From positions 980,668 to 1,044,667 of the forward strand of contig NZ_KQ130452.1 in NCBI RefSeq assembly GCF_001046635.1: 64,000 nucleotides of DNA, in the 5' to 3' direction. This stretch comes from Novosphingobium barchaimii LL02. Its GTDB lineage: Bacteria; Pseudomonadota; Alphaproteobacteria; Sphingomonadales; Sphingomonadaceae. The position numbers and the translations under genes are program-made. Positions 36,707-45,927 of this stretch are shown here, piece after piece (position 1 is the first letter of the stretch; each line of letters starts with the position of its first letter). The notes beneath the pieces are model-generated. The model saw only the letters and a list, made by a program, of their open reading frames with translations, ran no database searches and had not been told where the DNA came from.

Positions 36707-37180
36707 ATGGCACAAGGCGGAACATTCATTCACGAGCCGGACCCGGAGTTTCCGGGCTGGCATTCGTGGCGGCTCAACGAAGGTACGCGTTTCAACACGC
36801 ATGGCCTGGGACGTATGATTATCCGCCGCGAAGGTGAGAAAGGCGCCAGGCTGCGCCTTGTCGATGTAGAAAGCCGCCACAGCAACGTGAATGACAACGT
36901 CCACGGCGGGGTAACCCTCGCCTTGATCGACGTCGCCATGTTTGCATCGATATTCACGGTTTTGGGTGCGGACGCCGCCGGTTCGGTCACGCTCGATCTC
37001 CATAACCAGTTCATCGGCGCGGGCCGTATCGGGCAGCCACTCGACGTGATTTCCGAAGTGATGAAGGAAACCCGGCGCCTCGTCTTCATGCGCGGCACCG
37101 TCGAGCAAGGCGAGCATCTGGTGGCCAGCTTCGTGGGCACCTTGCGCAAGCCCAGCATCGGCAAGGTTTCTCCGCCATGA
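36707..37180 (+). CDS. PaaI-type hotdog-fold thioesterase
   Basis: This 157-residue protein has the hotdog-fold thioesterase core NVHGGVTLALIDVAMFA near residue 64, with the buried-helix Asp of PaaI-like enzymes. It hydrolyses acyl-CoA thioesters; substrate is unknown. The N-terminal ~30 residues (FPGWHSWRLNEGTRFN) are characteristic of a PaaI subgroup seen beside central-metabolism genes in alphaproteobacteria. Its last codon overlaps the zapE ATG by four bases. Confidence 0.85.
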   Translation: MAQGGTFIHEPDPEFPGWHSWRLNEGTRFNTHGLGRMIIRREGEKGARLRLVDVESRHSNVNDNVHGGVTLALIDVAMFASIFTVLGADAAGSVTLDLHNQFIGAGRIGQPLDVISEVMKETRRLVFMRGTVEQGEHLVASFVGTLRKPSIGKVSPP

Positions 37181-38292
37181 CTGCCATGCTCGAGCGATAC
37201 GAAGCTCTGGTCGCTACCGGCGAACTACGCTCGGATGCCGAGCAGGCTGCCGCTGCCGAGCGGCTTAGTCGCCTTCAACGCGATCTTTACAAGGCCCAGG
37301 CCTCCACCGGATTGATTGGCAAGCTGCTGGGCAAGAAACCCGCCCCGCCGCGCGGTGTTTACATGTGGGGCGGCGTCGGGCGCGGCAAGTCCATGCTAAT
37401 GGACCTGTTCGTCCAGACGCTCGACATGCCCGGCAAGAAGCGCATTCATTTCCACGCCTTCATGCTCGAAGTCCACGCTCTGCTGCGCGACGAGCGTAAA
37501 AAGGAAACCGGCGACCCTATCCCGCCGGTTGCTGCCACCATTGCCCGAGGCACGCGCTGCCTCGCCTTCGACGAAATGGTCGTCAACAACTCGGCCGACG
37601 CGATGATCATGAGCCGCCTGTTCACGTATCTTATCGTGAACGAAGGCGTGACGATCGTGACGACATCGAACCGCGCACCCTCTCATCTCTACAAGGATGG
37701 GCTTAATCGCGAGCATTTCCTGCCCTTTATTGGCCTCATCGAGCAGGAACTGGACGTCCTGACGCTGAATGGACCGACTGATTACCGGATGCAGCGCCTT
37801 GGCGGGATGGCCACTTGGCACACGCCATTGGGCGAAGAAGCCACCGAGCAGGTTCGTGAAGCGTTCTATCGCCTCACCGACTATCCACCTGAGGACAGCG
37901 AGCACGTCCCCTCTGCCGATATCGACGTCGGTGGCGGCCGCGTGCTCCACGTGCCTAAAAGCCTCAAGGGTGTGGGCGTTTTCAGTTTCAAGCGCCTATG
38001 CGGAGAAGCTCGGGGCGCGGCGGATTACCTGGCCATCGCACGCGCTTATCACACGGTGATCCTCGTTGGCATTCCGAAGATGGGTCCTGATCGCCGCAAC
38101 GAGGCCGCGCGCTTCGTTACGCTCATCGACGCGCTGTACGAACACAAGGTCAAACTGATCGCAGCCGCCGATGCGTCCCCTGAAGATCTTTACCAGGCTG
38201 GGACTGGCCGCTTCGAATTCGAGCGAACCGTCAGCCGTCTTAACGAAATGCAGAGCGCTGATTATCTCGCACTGGGACACGGCGAGGACTGA
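37177..38292 (+). CDS. zapE: ZapE/AFG1-type ATPase
   Basis: This 371-residue AAA-like ATPase has Walker A GGVGRGKS at 65-72 and the Walker B-like LAFDEMVVNN near 130, plus TIVTTSNRAP, the sensor-1 region of the family. E. coli ZapE associates with the division ring, and mitochondrial AFG1 acts on membrane protein quality. The sdhB-zapE neighbourhood is common in alphaproteobacteria. A 19-base hairpin (GCATCCCGA/TCGGGATGC, 38304-38322) lies just after the stop but lacks a T-run. Confidence 0.92.
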   Translation: MTAMLERYEALVATGELRSDAEQAAAAERLSRLQRDLYKAQASTGLIGKLLGKKPAPPRGVYMWGGVGRGKSMLMDLFVQTLDMPGKKRIHFHAFMLEVHALLRDERKKETGDPIPPVAATIARGTRCLAFDEMVVNNSADAMIMSRLFTYLIVNEGVTIVTTSNRAPSHLYKDGLNREHFLPFIGLIEQELDVLTLNGPTDYRMQRLGGMATWHTPLGEEATEQVREAFYRLTDYPPEDSEHVPSADIDVGGGRVLHVPKSLKGVGVFSFKRLCGEARGAADYLAIARAYHTVILVGIPKMGPDRRNEAARFVTLIDALYEHKVKLIAAADASPEDLYQAGTGRFEFERTVSRLNEMQSADYLALGHGED

Positions 38293-38459
38293 GTTTCGTT
38301 AACGCATCCCGAATCGGGATGCGATTCGCGCCTTACGCGACTGAGCATCCTAGCTTGCCAACATCCAGTCTAAAGATGCAACCAATGCACGCCCGACACT
38401 TAAGGCGATAGACGGCTGTTCATGCGCTGAATGACCGCAATACACATTTCAAAAAGGCA

Positions 38460-38515
38460 AAGAAAAAGCGCTTTCCAAAAGACAGGAGTTCTTCTGGAAA
38501 GCGCTTCTTTTTCTT
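38460..38515. terminator. Long bidirectional terminator hairpin
   Basis: GCGCTTTCCA and TGGAAAGCGC form a ten-pair stem around a 17-base loop. The stem is extended outward by an A-rich arm (AAGAAAAA) on the left and a T-rich arm (TTCTTTTTCTT) on the right, so either strand sees a T-run. It lies between convergent zapE and the CHASE2-EAL transcript. Confidence 0.8.
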
Positions 38516-38563
38516 AGCAGCAGCCCGTTCTGTTGAAGCGGGCTCTAGCAGGTAGCCTCTCTA

Positions 38564-38611
38564 TTAGAGAGAGCCGCCCCACCAACCACCGCCCCAAAGT
38601 TCCTTGTTCAT
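38564..38611 (-). CDS. Candidate micropeptide ORF, Trp/Gly-rich (15 residues)
   Basis: On the minus strand an ATG at 38611 encodes MNKELWGGGWWGGSL and a TAA stop. GGGAA lies six bases upstream of this ATG; an in-frame ATG two codons earlier has no room for a ribosome site. It sits 81 bases after the CHASE2-EAL stop, between small hairpins (GCCGCA/TGCGGT upstream, AGCCCG/CGGGCT downstream), and before the long terminator, so it would end that transcript. No family is recognised, and an overlapping 36-codon frame also exists. It may be a leader or signal peptide, or chance. Confidence 0.3.
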   Translation of the reverse strand: MNKELWGGGWWGGSL

Positions 38612-38691
38612 CGTCATTTCCCATGTGAACGACCGCATCACTGCGGCCGATCAAATGGATAACAAGAGGTTAACGAAGCATCAAGGAATTT

Positions 38692-40995
38692 TTAACCAAT
38701 CAAACGCGCTCTCCGGCCTGATACGAAGTCGAGAAAATCCCGGAATGGGACAGGGCGGCTAACATAGTAGCCCTGCACCAGATCACAGCCCATGCCTGTG
38801 AGCATCTCCAGAACCTTCGCCGTCTCCACTCCTTCGGCGACGACGACACGGTCCAGCGAATGGGCCATCTCGATGATCGACTGCACCAGCAGTAGGTCAT
38901 CCTTCCGGCCTTCCATCAGCGATACGAATGTCTTGTCGATCTTGACCTCGCTGGCGGGTAGATAGCGCAGGTAATCGATCGTCGCGTTGCCGGTTCCGAA
39001 GTCGTCGATCGACAGCCGCAAGCCGGACTGGACGAGGCGCTGCAGCATCTGGAAAGTGCGCGAGCTGCGATCGAGGCGATCGGTTTCCGTGATCTCCAGA
39101 ATGAGGCGATTGGGCGACAGACCATGCAAAGCCAGAATTTCCGATATCATGCCCGGAAGCCCAGGGTTACGCAGGAGCTGCGCCGAGATATTGACCGACA
39201 TGGTCAGTTCGTACCCACTACGCTCCAGTTCAACGGCCACCCGCACCGCATCATTGATGACGAACCGCGTAATTCGTTCAATGCGGTGGAATTCTTCGGC
39301 AATCCGAATAAATTTATCTGGGCCAATCGGACCTCGCTCGGGATGCGTCCAGCGTACAAGCGCCTCTGCACCGCAGATGCGATTGGATTTCAGTTCCAGC
39401 TTCGGCTGATAGGCAACCCAAACTTCACCGTTATCGATAGCCCGGTCGAGCGAGGTCAGCAGCGAGATTTCCCACTGTGCCTCATGCTTACCCGCTTCGT
39501 GCTGGTAGACCAGTTCGTCATTGCGCACCGCCTCTTCGGCCGCCTGCATCGCACTGGCAACTCGGCCGGATAGCGCCCTGCCGAACTCGGAATCGACGCC
39601 GCAATTGAACGAAAGGTCGACATCGATACCACCAACCTGGATGCCGTTCTGAACAATTCGGTGCAAGCCCTCGAGGTTCTCGAACAAGTCGAACGAACTG
39701 CGGATGGACGAGAGCCAGACGAACATGCCGCCTTCGTGGTAGATCAGGACGTTCTCATCGCTGATGCGGATGCGGCGGACGATCTCCTTGGCGAGTTGCG
39801 CCTCGACATGTTCCGCGAAGCTACCGATAATGGCGCCATAGTTGCGGATCTTCAGGGCGACTAGGATACGCGTCGACACATCGGCGGAATTGCGAAGTGC
39901 CTGAACGCTGGGCAAGCCGGAGCCGGTATTGGTTTCGCCTGCCTCCTCGACACGATCAAGGTTGCGCATGCGGATCACCGCGACGAGAGCGACGCTGAAC
40001 GCCGGGATCACCTCAATCTGAATGCCGGCATAGTCCAGCACGAACGGTGCCGCGCCGAGGACTGCGGCGAGTCCCGAAAAGCGATAAACATCCAGCACTC
40101 GTCCGCGACCGAAAGCCGTTACGATGAGAACCAGAACCAGGACGAAGGCCGGAAGCCAGCCGTATTCCTTGGGCATCCCGCGCTTCAGGGTCTCCGCCCC
40201 GATGGCATGAAAATATCCGCCAGGGGCATTTATATTCTGGCCAGGTATCGAGTGGATGTCATTAAAGATGAGAGCCGACGGGACGACCAAGATATCCTTG
40301 CCGCGAACGATCGCGGGTTCGAAATTCCCACGCATAACGTCGTAGTAGCTCAGCGTCCGAAACGAGCCGGTCGCTATTGCAAAGTCGGGAAAAAACAGCT
40401 TGTCCGGTTCAACATCAACTCCGGCAATCGCAGCCGCAATCGAGGGGATCTTGCCTACAGGGCTGTCCGACGAAAAGGGAATTTGGACATTCATATTCAT
40501 CGGCCTGTGCCGCACCAGAATTGACGCAACACCGGCGTGTTTACGATATGCCTCCAGGGGGACACGTCCAGCGTAATTACCTAAAGGCCCGCTGCCTCCC
40601 ACGGTCGCTCCCAAGACGACCTTGCCCTGGTTCGCCTTTAGTGCCGTAACGAATTTTGCATCGTCATCCCTGGAACCGGGCGCCGAAAACGAACGATCAA
40701 AAAATATCCGCTTCGCGCCGCTGGCAAATAAATGATCAATGATATCGGCGTCGTTACCGTGAGTGACGTCGTTGGTACCTAAGTTGGTCAGCGTTTGCTG
40801 ATCCTGCTCGACCATGACGATAGTGCCGCTCGAGGGTTCGGTACGCGACATCCAGCGCCAGTTGCGGAGGTAATCCTCCGCCGGCAAACTTATCCCGCTG
40901 ATGCCCACGGCCAAACCAGTGAAGGCTGCCCAGAAAACGATCCGGGCGCGAGGGTTCTTCCAGAAAGCATGCATGCGGCGGAAGGGTCCGATCAT
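38692..40995 (-). CDS. CHASE2 sensor - degenerate GGDEF - EAL c-di-GMP phosphodiesterase
   Basis: With ATG 40995 (AGGGG eight bases upstream) the protein has 767 residues. A first membrane helix (~16-40) precedes an extracytoplasmic CHASE2 domain (~45-290), closed by hydrophobic helices at ~300-350. A GGDEF-like region without a GGDEF signature comes next (~370-520). The C-terminal EAL domain keeps the key residues: GAEALVRW, SVNISAQLL, EITETD, IDDFGTGNA and VAEGVET. It should therefore hydrolyse c-di-GMP in response to an unknown external signal. The adjacent exopolysaccharide locus, 96 bases beyond the longest upstream frame, is an obvious possible target of c-di-GMP control. Confidence 0.9.
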   Translation of the reverse strand: MIGPFRRMHAFWKNPRARIVFWAAFTGLAVGISGISLPAEDYLRNWRWMSRTEPSSGTIVMVEQDQQTLTNLGTNDVTHGNDADIIDHLFASGAKRIFFDRSFSAPGSRDDDAKFVTALKANQGKVVLGATVGGSGPLGNYAGRVPLEAYRKHAGVASILVRHRPMNMNVQIPFSSDSPVGKIPSIAAAIAGVDVEPDKLFFPDFAIATGSFRTLSYYDVMRGNFEPAIVRGKDILVVPSALIFNDIHSIPGQNINAPGGYFHAIGAETLKRGMPKEYGWLPAFVLVLVLIVTAFGRGRVLDVYRFSGLAAVLGAAPFVLDYAGIQIEVIPAFSVALVAVIRMRNLDRVEEAGETNTGSGLPSVQALRNSADVSTRILVALKIRNYGAIIGSFAEHVEAQLAKEIVRRIRISDENVLIYHEGGMFVWLSSIRSSFDLFENLEGLHRIVQNGIQVGGIDVDLSFNCGVDSEFGRALSGRVASAMQAAEEAVRNDELVYQHEAGKHEAQWEISLLTSLDRAIDNGEVWVAYQPKLELKSNRICGAEALVRWTHPERGPIGPDKFIRIAEEFHRIERITRFVINDAVRVAVELERSGYELTMSVNISAQLLRNPGLPGMISEILALHGLSPNRLILEITETDRLDRSSRTFQMLQRLVQSGLRLSIDDFGTGNATIDYLRYLPASEVKIDKTFVSLMEGRKDDLLLVQSIIEMAHSLDRVVVAEGVETAKVLEMLTGMGCDLVQGYYVSRPVPFRDFLDFVSGRRARLIG

Positions 40996-41219
40996 GATCC
41001 ATACCCCTGGCCGGTGCCAACAAGATGCTGAACATGCGTCATGGCCGCGAAAATCTTCCGCTTTGAACTCTGGCAATGGCGACCGGTTATGTTCATCGAC
41101 GTCCCGCAATGGCGCTTCGCTCATGCCGGATTACCGCAAAGGTCCTAAGAATCGGTTTAGTTAATCCGACCGGGCCGGTAAAAAGCGATGCCCGCGAATA
41201 TCAGGCGCAGCGCACCGTC

Positions 41220-43115
41220 TTAACCAATACCGAGACCAGTAAATGCCTTGTCAAGCATAAGCAGCTGCCACAGAAGGCGCGAGTTGTCGGCGGTGCCCGC
41301 AACATGGCTGTCGACCAGCCCCGAAAGGCGGCGGGTGTCAAACCAGCCGGTGCGGGCCAACGCTGCGCCGCCCGCGATCTCGCGCGCGGTTTCGGCGAGT
41401 GGGCCGCGGAACCACTGCTCGATCGGTGTTACGAAACCCTGTTTGGGGCGATAGAGGATTTCGTCCGGCAGGTATCGGCGCATCGCCTTTTTCATTAACC
41501 ACTTGCCTTGCCCGCCGCGTACGCGGACCGATTCAGGCAAGCTCGCCGCGAATTCGATCAGGCGGTAATCGAGCAGCGGCTCGCGTGCTTCCAGGCTGAC
41601 CGCCATGCTGGTGCGATCGACTTTGGTGAGGATATCACCCGGGAGCCAAGCCTTGAGGTCTGCATATTGCGCTTGGTCCAGCCCCGACCGTGCCGGGGCG
41701 CCGCGCATTAGTTCCAGCACCGGGTCCTCAGCGCGGTAATCCCCGCGCAGGCGGCGGAAGTCGTCGGAATAGAGCCCGTCCCGCAGTTCCGGCGGCGCGA
41801 AAGCCATCGACCGGGCATACCCCTGCGCTGAATCACCCGCGAGCGACAGCAACGTCGATTTCGCACGCAGTGGACGCGGCGCCCAATCGGCCTTGGGATA
41901 GAGCCCGCCGAGCGCTCCGAACACTGGACCACGAAGGGCCTGCGGCACAAGCGCCCTCACCCGGTCCTCGCCGTTCTGGAACACATGGCGGCGGTAACCG
42001 GCAAGCGCCTCGTCGGCACCGTCACCCGAGAGGGCGACAGTCACCGATTCGCGCGCCAGCTGGCATACCCGCCAGGTCGGCAGCGCGGAGGCATCCGCGA
42101 ACGGCTCGTCGAACATGCCGGCAAGCTGGTCGATCGCGGAGAAATCGTCCGGCGAAACCTTGCGTGATGCATGGTCTGTGGCGAACAGCCGGGCGATCTG
42201 GGAAGCGTAGGCGCTCTCGTCCAGACCGGCCACATCGAAACCGATCGAGCAGGTACGCACGGGCCGTCCGCTCGCTTCGGCCATTAAGGCGACGACACTG
42301 GAACTGTCGACCCCGCCCGAAAGGAACGCGCCCAGTGGCACGTCGGCGACCATGCGCGAGGATACCGCCTGCTGCATCAGGTGCACCAGTTCGGCTTCCA
42401 GATCGGCAGCCTTGCCCTTGCGGCGATCGGCGAAGGAGACGTCCCACCACTGGCTGGGACGGGGCAGTGGACTGCCGCAGCGCAGCAGCAGCGAGTGGCC
42501 CGCCGCCAGCTTGTGCACGCCCTTCAGGATCGCGCGGCTGTCGGGGACATAGCCCCAGGTGAGGTAATCCTCGATCGCCAGCGGGTCGATCTCGCGCCGC
42601 AGCAGCGGGTGGGCGAGCAGCGCCTTGAGTTCGGAGCCGAAAGCCAGGCTGCCATCACTCAGCGGCGCGTAATAGAGCGGTTTCACGCCAAGCCGGTCCC
42701 GCGCAAGAAACAGGCTGCGGGCCTCCAGATCGTAGATCGCGAAGGCGAACATGCCGTTGAGGCGCGAAACACAGTCCGGGCCCCAGCGCTGCCAGGCAGC
42801 GAGGATCACCTCGCTGTCGCCGTCGGTGCGGAAGATTGCGCCGGCCGCCTTCAGTTCCTGGCGCAGTTCGCGGTAGTTGTAGATCTCGCCATTGAAGATC
42901 AGCATCGCACGGCCATCGGGCGAGGCCATAGGCTGGGGCGAACCGGCAAGGTCGATGATCGAGAGGCGGCGATGGCCAAGACCCACGCCCGGCGCGGTCC
43001 ATACTCCCTGTCCATCAGGGCCGCGATGCGCGATGGCGTCGCACATCGCCTCGATCCGGGCCGGATCCACGGGCTTGGGCGTTTCGAGATGATAGATACC
43101 GGCGATGCCGCACAT
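41220..43115 (-). CDS. XrtA-system amidotransferase (asparagine synthase family)
   Basis: This 631-residue glutamine-dependent amidotransferase starts with C2 as nucleophile (MCGIAGIYH). It has AHRGPDGQG and FNGEIYNYRELR in the glutaminase domain (~1-210) and a synthetase PP-loop LSGGVDSSSVVAL near 265. This version accompanies exosortase A loci, where it probably amidates a sugar carboxylate or related group of the exopolysaccharide rather than making asparagine. It is the last gene of the minus-strand run, nine bases after the XrtA-EpsI gene. Confidence 0.9.
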   Translation of the reverse strand: MCGIAGIYHLETPKPVDPARIEAMCDAIAHRGPDGQGVWTAPGVGLGHRRLSIIDLAGSPQPMASPDGRAMLIFNGEIYNYRELRQELKAAGAIFRTDGDSEVILAAWQRWGPDCVSRLNGMFAFAIYDLEARSLFLARDRLGVKPLYYAPLSDGSLAFGSELKALLAHPLLRREIDPLAIEDYLTWGYVPDSRAILKGVHKLAAGHSLLLRCGSPLPRPSQWWDVSFADRRKGKAADLEAELVHLMQQAVSSRMVADVPLGAFLSGGVDSSSVVALMAEASGRPVRTCSIGFDVAGLDESAYASQIARLFATDHASRKVSPDDFSAIDQLAGMFDEPFADASALPTWRVCQLARESVTVALSGDGADEALAGYRRHVFQNGEDRVRALVPQALRGPVFGALGGLYPKADWAPRPLRAKSTLLSLAGDSAQGYARSMAFAPPELRDGLYSDDFRRLRGDYRAEDPVLELMRGAPARSGLDQAQYADLKAWLPGDILTKVDRTSMAVSLEAREPLLDYRLIEFAASLPESVRVRGGQGKWLMKKAMRRYLPDEILYRPKQGFVTPIEQWFRGPLAETAREIAGGAALARTGWFDTRRLSGLVDSHVAGTADNSRLLWQLLMLDKAFTGLGIG

Positions 43116-43124
43116 GGGCCTTGG

Positions 43125-44699
43125 CTACCTGAGCTGGATCACGCGGTCCACCCATGGGCCAATTGGCCCTGTGGATGCGCGAAAAGCGGAAATGGAATGC
43201 TGCGCGGCGCCGCGAGGTGCATCCTCGGCCGAAAGGATCAGCATGGCAGTAGGCCGGGCCCGGAACAGCAAATGGTCACGGATGACCGCCAGCTTGAGTT
43301 GCGCATTGCTTCCAGAGAGCAGCGAGCCCGTGCGATATAAGGTTACCGCGACCCGCTCGATCCGGCCGTTGCCCAGCAGGCGCTCGCTGGCGCCGCTGGC
43401 CATGTCACCCCCCATCACCGGTCCCGAAGACTGCCACGACCATGCGCTTTTCGGCATGAGTGCGCCCTGCCCGAAACCGCCTGCCTCACTGCCTTCGCCC
43501 TGGCTGGCGTAAAGTGCGATAAAGACGTCGACCTCGTGGCCTGCATTGTCGCGGTAGCGGCCGAGCAGGCGGTGCGAGGCGCCTTGGCCACGCGGCTCCC
43601 ACCAGATCGCGGGGGTGTAGTTGCTGCGCGTCCAGCCCGCGACTTCCGGCAGGTCGATACGCGTCGGCATCGGTGCTTCCAGCGTCTCGGCAGCGAAGGC
43701 CCAGCCCCATACCGCGGCGAACACCAGTGCGATACCGGCAAGCGCAGCCCTGCCGGAAATGTCGAACGCCTCCAGCCGGCCGAGCCATGCTTTCCCGGCA
43801 ATGGCCTGTGCATCGATCATCGGCGCATTCATCGGCCGGTCAAAGAAGCGCCAGGCCCCGGCGATCACCAGTGCCAGCACGATAGCGAAGAAAAACCAGC
43901 CGTAGACGATGTGGTCGAACCCTGCCGCCGCTTCGACGCCCCAGATCTGCGCGGCGTAGATCGTGCCCCAGGCGCGCACGCCGTTGGCGAGGATCGGTAC
44001 GATAACGCAGGCCGCGAGCATCGCTGCGCGGCGGCGCAAGTTGAGGAAACACACGTTGGCGCAAAGCACGCCGAAGGCGACCATTGCGATCAAAAATTTC
44101 ACGCCCGAACAGGCTTCAGCGACTTCGAACAGGCCCACCGGAGTATCGATGAACACGCCGTCGATCACTGCCGGAATACCGCTGAGATGGGTTAGCGCGA
44201 TGGTGATGTCTGCGGTTATCGTCTGCAGCACCTTCACCAGTTCCTCGCCAACAGGGACGAGGAAGACGAGGTAGCACAGCGGGAACAGCAGCCCGGCCGA
44301 GACCCGCACGCCCAGCAGCAACGGCACGCAGGCGCCCAGCATCGCGACCGCCCCGGCCTGCCGCGCGAGGTCCAGTCCCGAGATCGCACCCAGCAGCCAG
44401 AGGAAGGCCGCTGCGCCAAGGAGCACCAGCCCCGGCCACCACGCGCGCGGGGTCAGGCGTTCAAGTTCGGGCCCGCGCTGCCACACCAGCCAGCCCACGA
44501 TCGGCGGGATCAGCAGGATATGGTTATAGGTGGAGATGTTCCACCACTGGCGGGCCATTGCCGCCCAGTCCGCGAAGAAGGCGGCGAACAGCACCAGCCA
44601 CGCCAGCGAAAGGCGGACCACTGCCGCCTGCCACTGGGGCGCCAGCGCGCGCCATGTCCGGCCGGGAGCGGCGGCCAGTGCGGCTACGTCAGACTGCAT
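43125..44699 (-). CDS. xrtA: Exosortase A fused to EpsI domain
   Basis: This 524-residue protein has two parts. Residues 1-~285 form the multi-helix membrane exosortase with the catalytic triad C197 (EVAEACSGVKFL), R242 (ILANGVRAWG) and H263 (FDHIVYGW). These enzymes cut C-terminal PEP-CTERM sorting signals of secreted proteins. After a further helix near 320-335, residues ~340-524 form an EpsI domain, a partner often encoded separately. No PEP-CTERM target is visible in the window. It overlaps the glycosyltransferase gene by 11 bases. Confidence 0.93.
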   Translation of the reverse strand: MQSDVAALAAAPGRTWRALAPQWQAAVVRLSLAWLVLFAAFFADWAAMARQWWNISTYNHILLIPPIVGWLVWQRGPELERLTPRAWWPGLVLLGAAAFLWLLGAISGLDLARQAGAVAMLGACVPLLLGVRVSAGLLFPLCYLVFLVPVGEELVKVLQTITADITIALTHLSGIPAVIDGVFIDTPVGLFEVAEACSGVKFLIAMVAFGVLCANVCFLNLRRRAAMLAACVIVPILANGVRAWGTIYAAQIWGVEAAAGFDHIVYGWFFFAIVLALVIAGAWRFFDRPMNAPMIDAQAIAGKAWLGRLEAFDISGRAALAGIALVFAAVWGWAFAAETLEAPMPTRIDLPEVAGWTRSNYTPAIWWEPRGQGASHRLLGRYRDNAGHEVDVFIALYASQGEGSEAGGFGQGALMPKSAWSWQSSGPVMGGDMASGASERLLGNGRIERVAVTLYRTGSLLSGSNAQLKLAVIRDHLLFRARPTAMLILSAEDAPRGAAQHSISAFRASTGPIGPWVDRVIQLR

Positions 44700-45927
44700 C
44701 TGTAGTGCTTTCGGTCATGACACCCATATATTCGGGCAGACGGGCAAGCGCCGCTTCCCAGCTGGCATTCGCAAGTATCCAGTCGCGGGCGGCCTGGCCC
44801 ATTTCCCTGGCCAGTGCGGGCGCACGCCCGAGGTCGAGCAGGGCCTGCGCTATCGCCGCATCGCTTTCACGCACGGCGAATTCCTTGCCGTCGAGCGCGT
44901 CGATGCCGGTGGCCGCGCCCGGCGAAAGAACGACCGGAAGCGCCATGGCCATCGCTTCGAGTACCTTGTTCTGCACCCCCCGGGCGATCTCCAGAGGGAC
45001 CAGCGCCATGTCGGCGGCGGCAAGCCAGGGGCGGATGTCATCCACCCTGCCCCATACCATGATGCCGTCCCGTCCGCTGCGCGCGGCGAGCGCTGACGAG
45101 GGGTTGCGGCCGACGATATGCAGGCTTGCGCTGGGGCACATCTCGCGCACCAGCGGCATGATCCGCTCGATCGCGCGGGTCGCGGCCTCGATATTCGGCG
45201 CGTAATCCATCTGTCCGGTGAAGACGATGCGCGGACCTTCGTGCGCCAGCATACGCGGCTCGGGCAAGGCCGCAGCCGGATCGAAGTAAGCCGCATCAAG
45301 CCCATTGCCCATCGCGCGCACCCGGGCCGTAGCACGGGCGGGCCCGTCCGGCAGGCGCGATCGCAACAGCTCTGCTTCGGCCCCGCTGATCAGCAGGGTC
45401 ACGTCGGCGGCGGCGGCGATGCGGGCTTCCTCGGCGCGCAGGAGGCGGGCTTCACGCTTTTCCATCCACGAACGAAAACCCCGGCCCTTTGCGGCATAGG
45501 CCTCGAACTTGGCCGAATCGACGTCTACCAGATCGGCGATCACCCGGCCCGTGAACCCTTGCGGCACATATTGCGCCATCTGACCCGAGAAGACGTAGAT
45601 GACGTCGATCGGGCGCTGAGCAAGCAGTTCACGCACATAGGCTTCCAGCTTGCGCTCATGAAACGCGCTCAGGCTGAGCGGACGCCTGCTCGCCAGCGCC
45701 TCCACGCCCGCGACCGGCAGCGCCTTCGCGCGCTCGACGAGACGATAGGAGGCCGCCAGATCGGCAAGGTCAGCCTCGTATGCACGGTCCTGCTCGTCAT
45801 CGGCGAAAGTCGCGACATGGACAGGGGCAAGCCGGGCAAGCGCTTTGAGGATATGGTGGGAACGGATCTTGTCACCGCGATCCGGTGGAAACGGGATGCG
45901 GTGCGAGAGAAACAGGATTTCGCCCAT
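44689..45927 (-). CDS. XrtA-system glycosyltransferase (group 1, Stp1-like)
   Basis: A 412-residue GT-B glycosyltransferase. The N-terminal FLSHRIPFPPDRGDKIRSHH segment is the hallmark of the first glycosyltransferase of exosortase A loci. The C-terminal nucleotide-sugar domain contains RIVFTGQMDYAPNIEA and ARGVQNKVLEAMAMALPVV. It adds a sugar to the lipid-linked polysaccharide precursor at the cytoplasmic face. The ATG at 45927 shares one base with the FemAB stop (TGATG); the codon before it is TTG. Confidence 0.9.
   Translation of the reverse strand: MGEILFLSHRIPFPPDRGDKIRSHHILKALARLAPVHVATFADDEQDRAYEADLADLAASYRLVERAKALPVAGVEALASRRPLSLSAFHERKLEAYVRELLAQRPIDVIYVFSGQMAQYVPQGFTGRVIADLVDVDSAKFEAYAAKGRGFRSWMEKREARLLRAEEARIAAAADVTLLISGAEAELLRSRLPDGPARATARVRAMGNGLDAAYFDPAAALPEPRMLAHEGPRIVFTGQMDYAPNIEAATRAIERIMPLVREMCPSASLHIVGRNPSSALAARSGRDGIMVWGRVDDIRPWLAAADMALVPLEIARGVQNKVLEAMAMALPVVLSPGAATGIDALDGKEFAVRESDAAIAQALLDLGRAPALAREMGQAARDWILANASWEAALARLPEYMGVMTESTTDAV

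Noticed and set aside
45664-45684. CGCTCAGGCTGAGCGG inside the glycosyltransferase gene, as another repeat copy
   Set aside because: Only the core palindrome is present, without the TGTCGAAG tail, and the bases are part of a sensible coding sequence.
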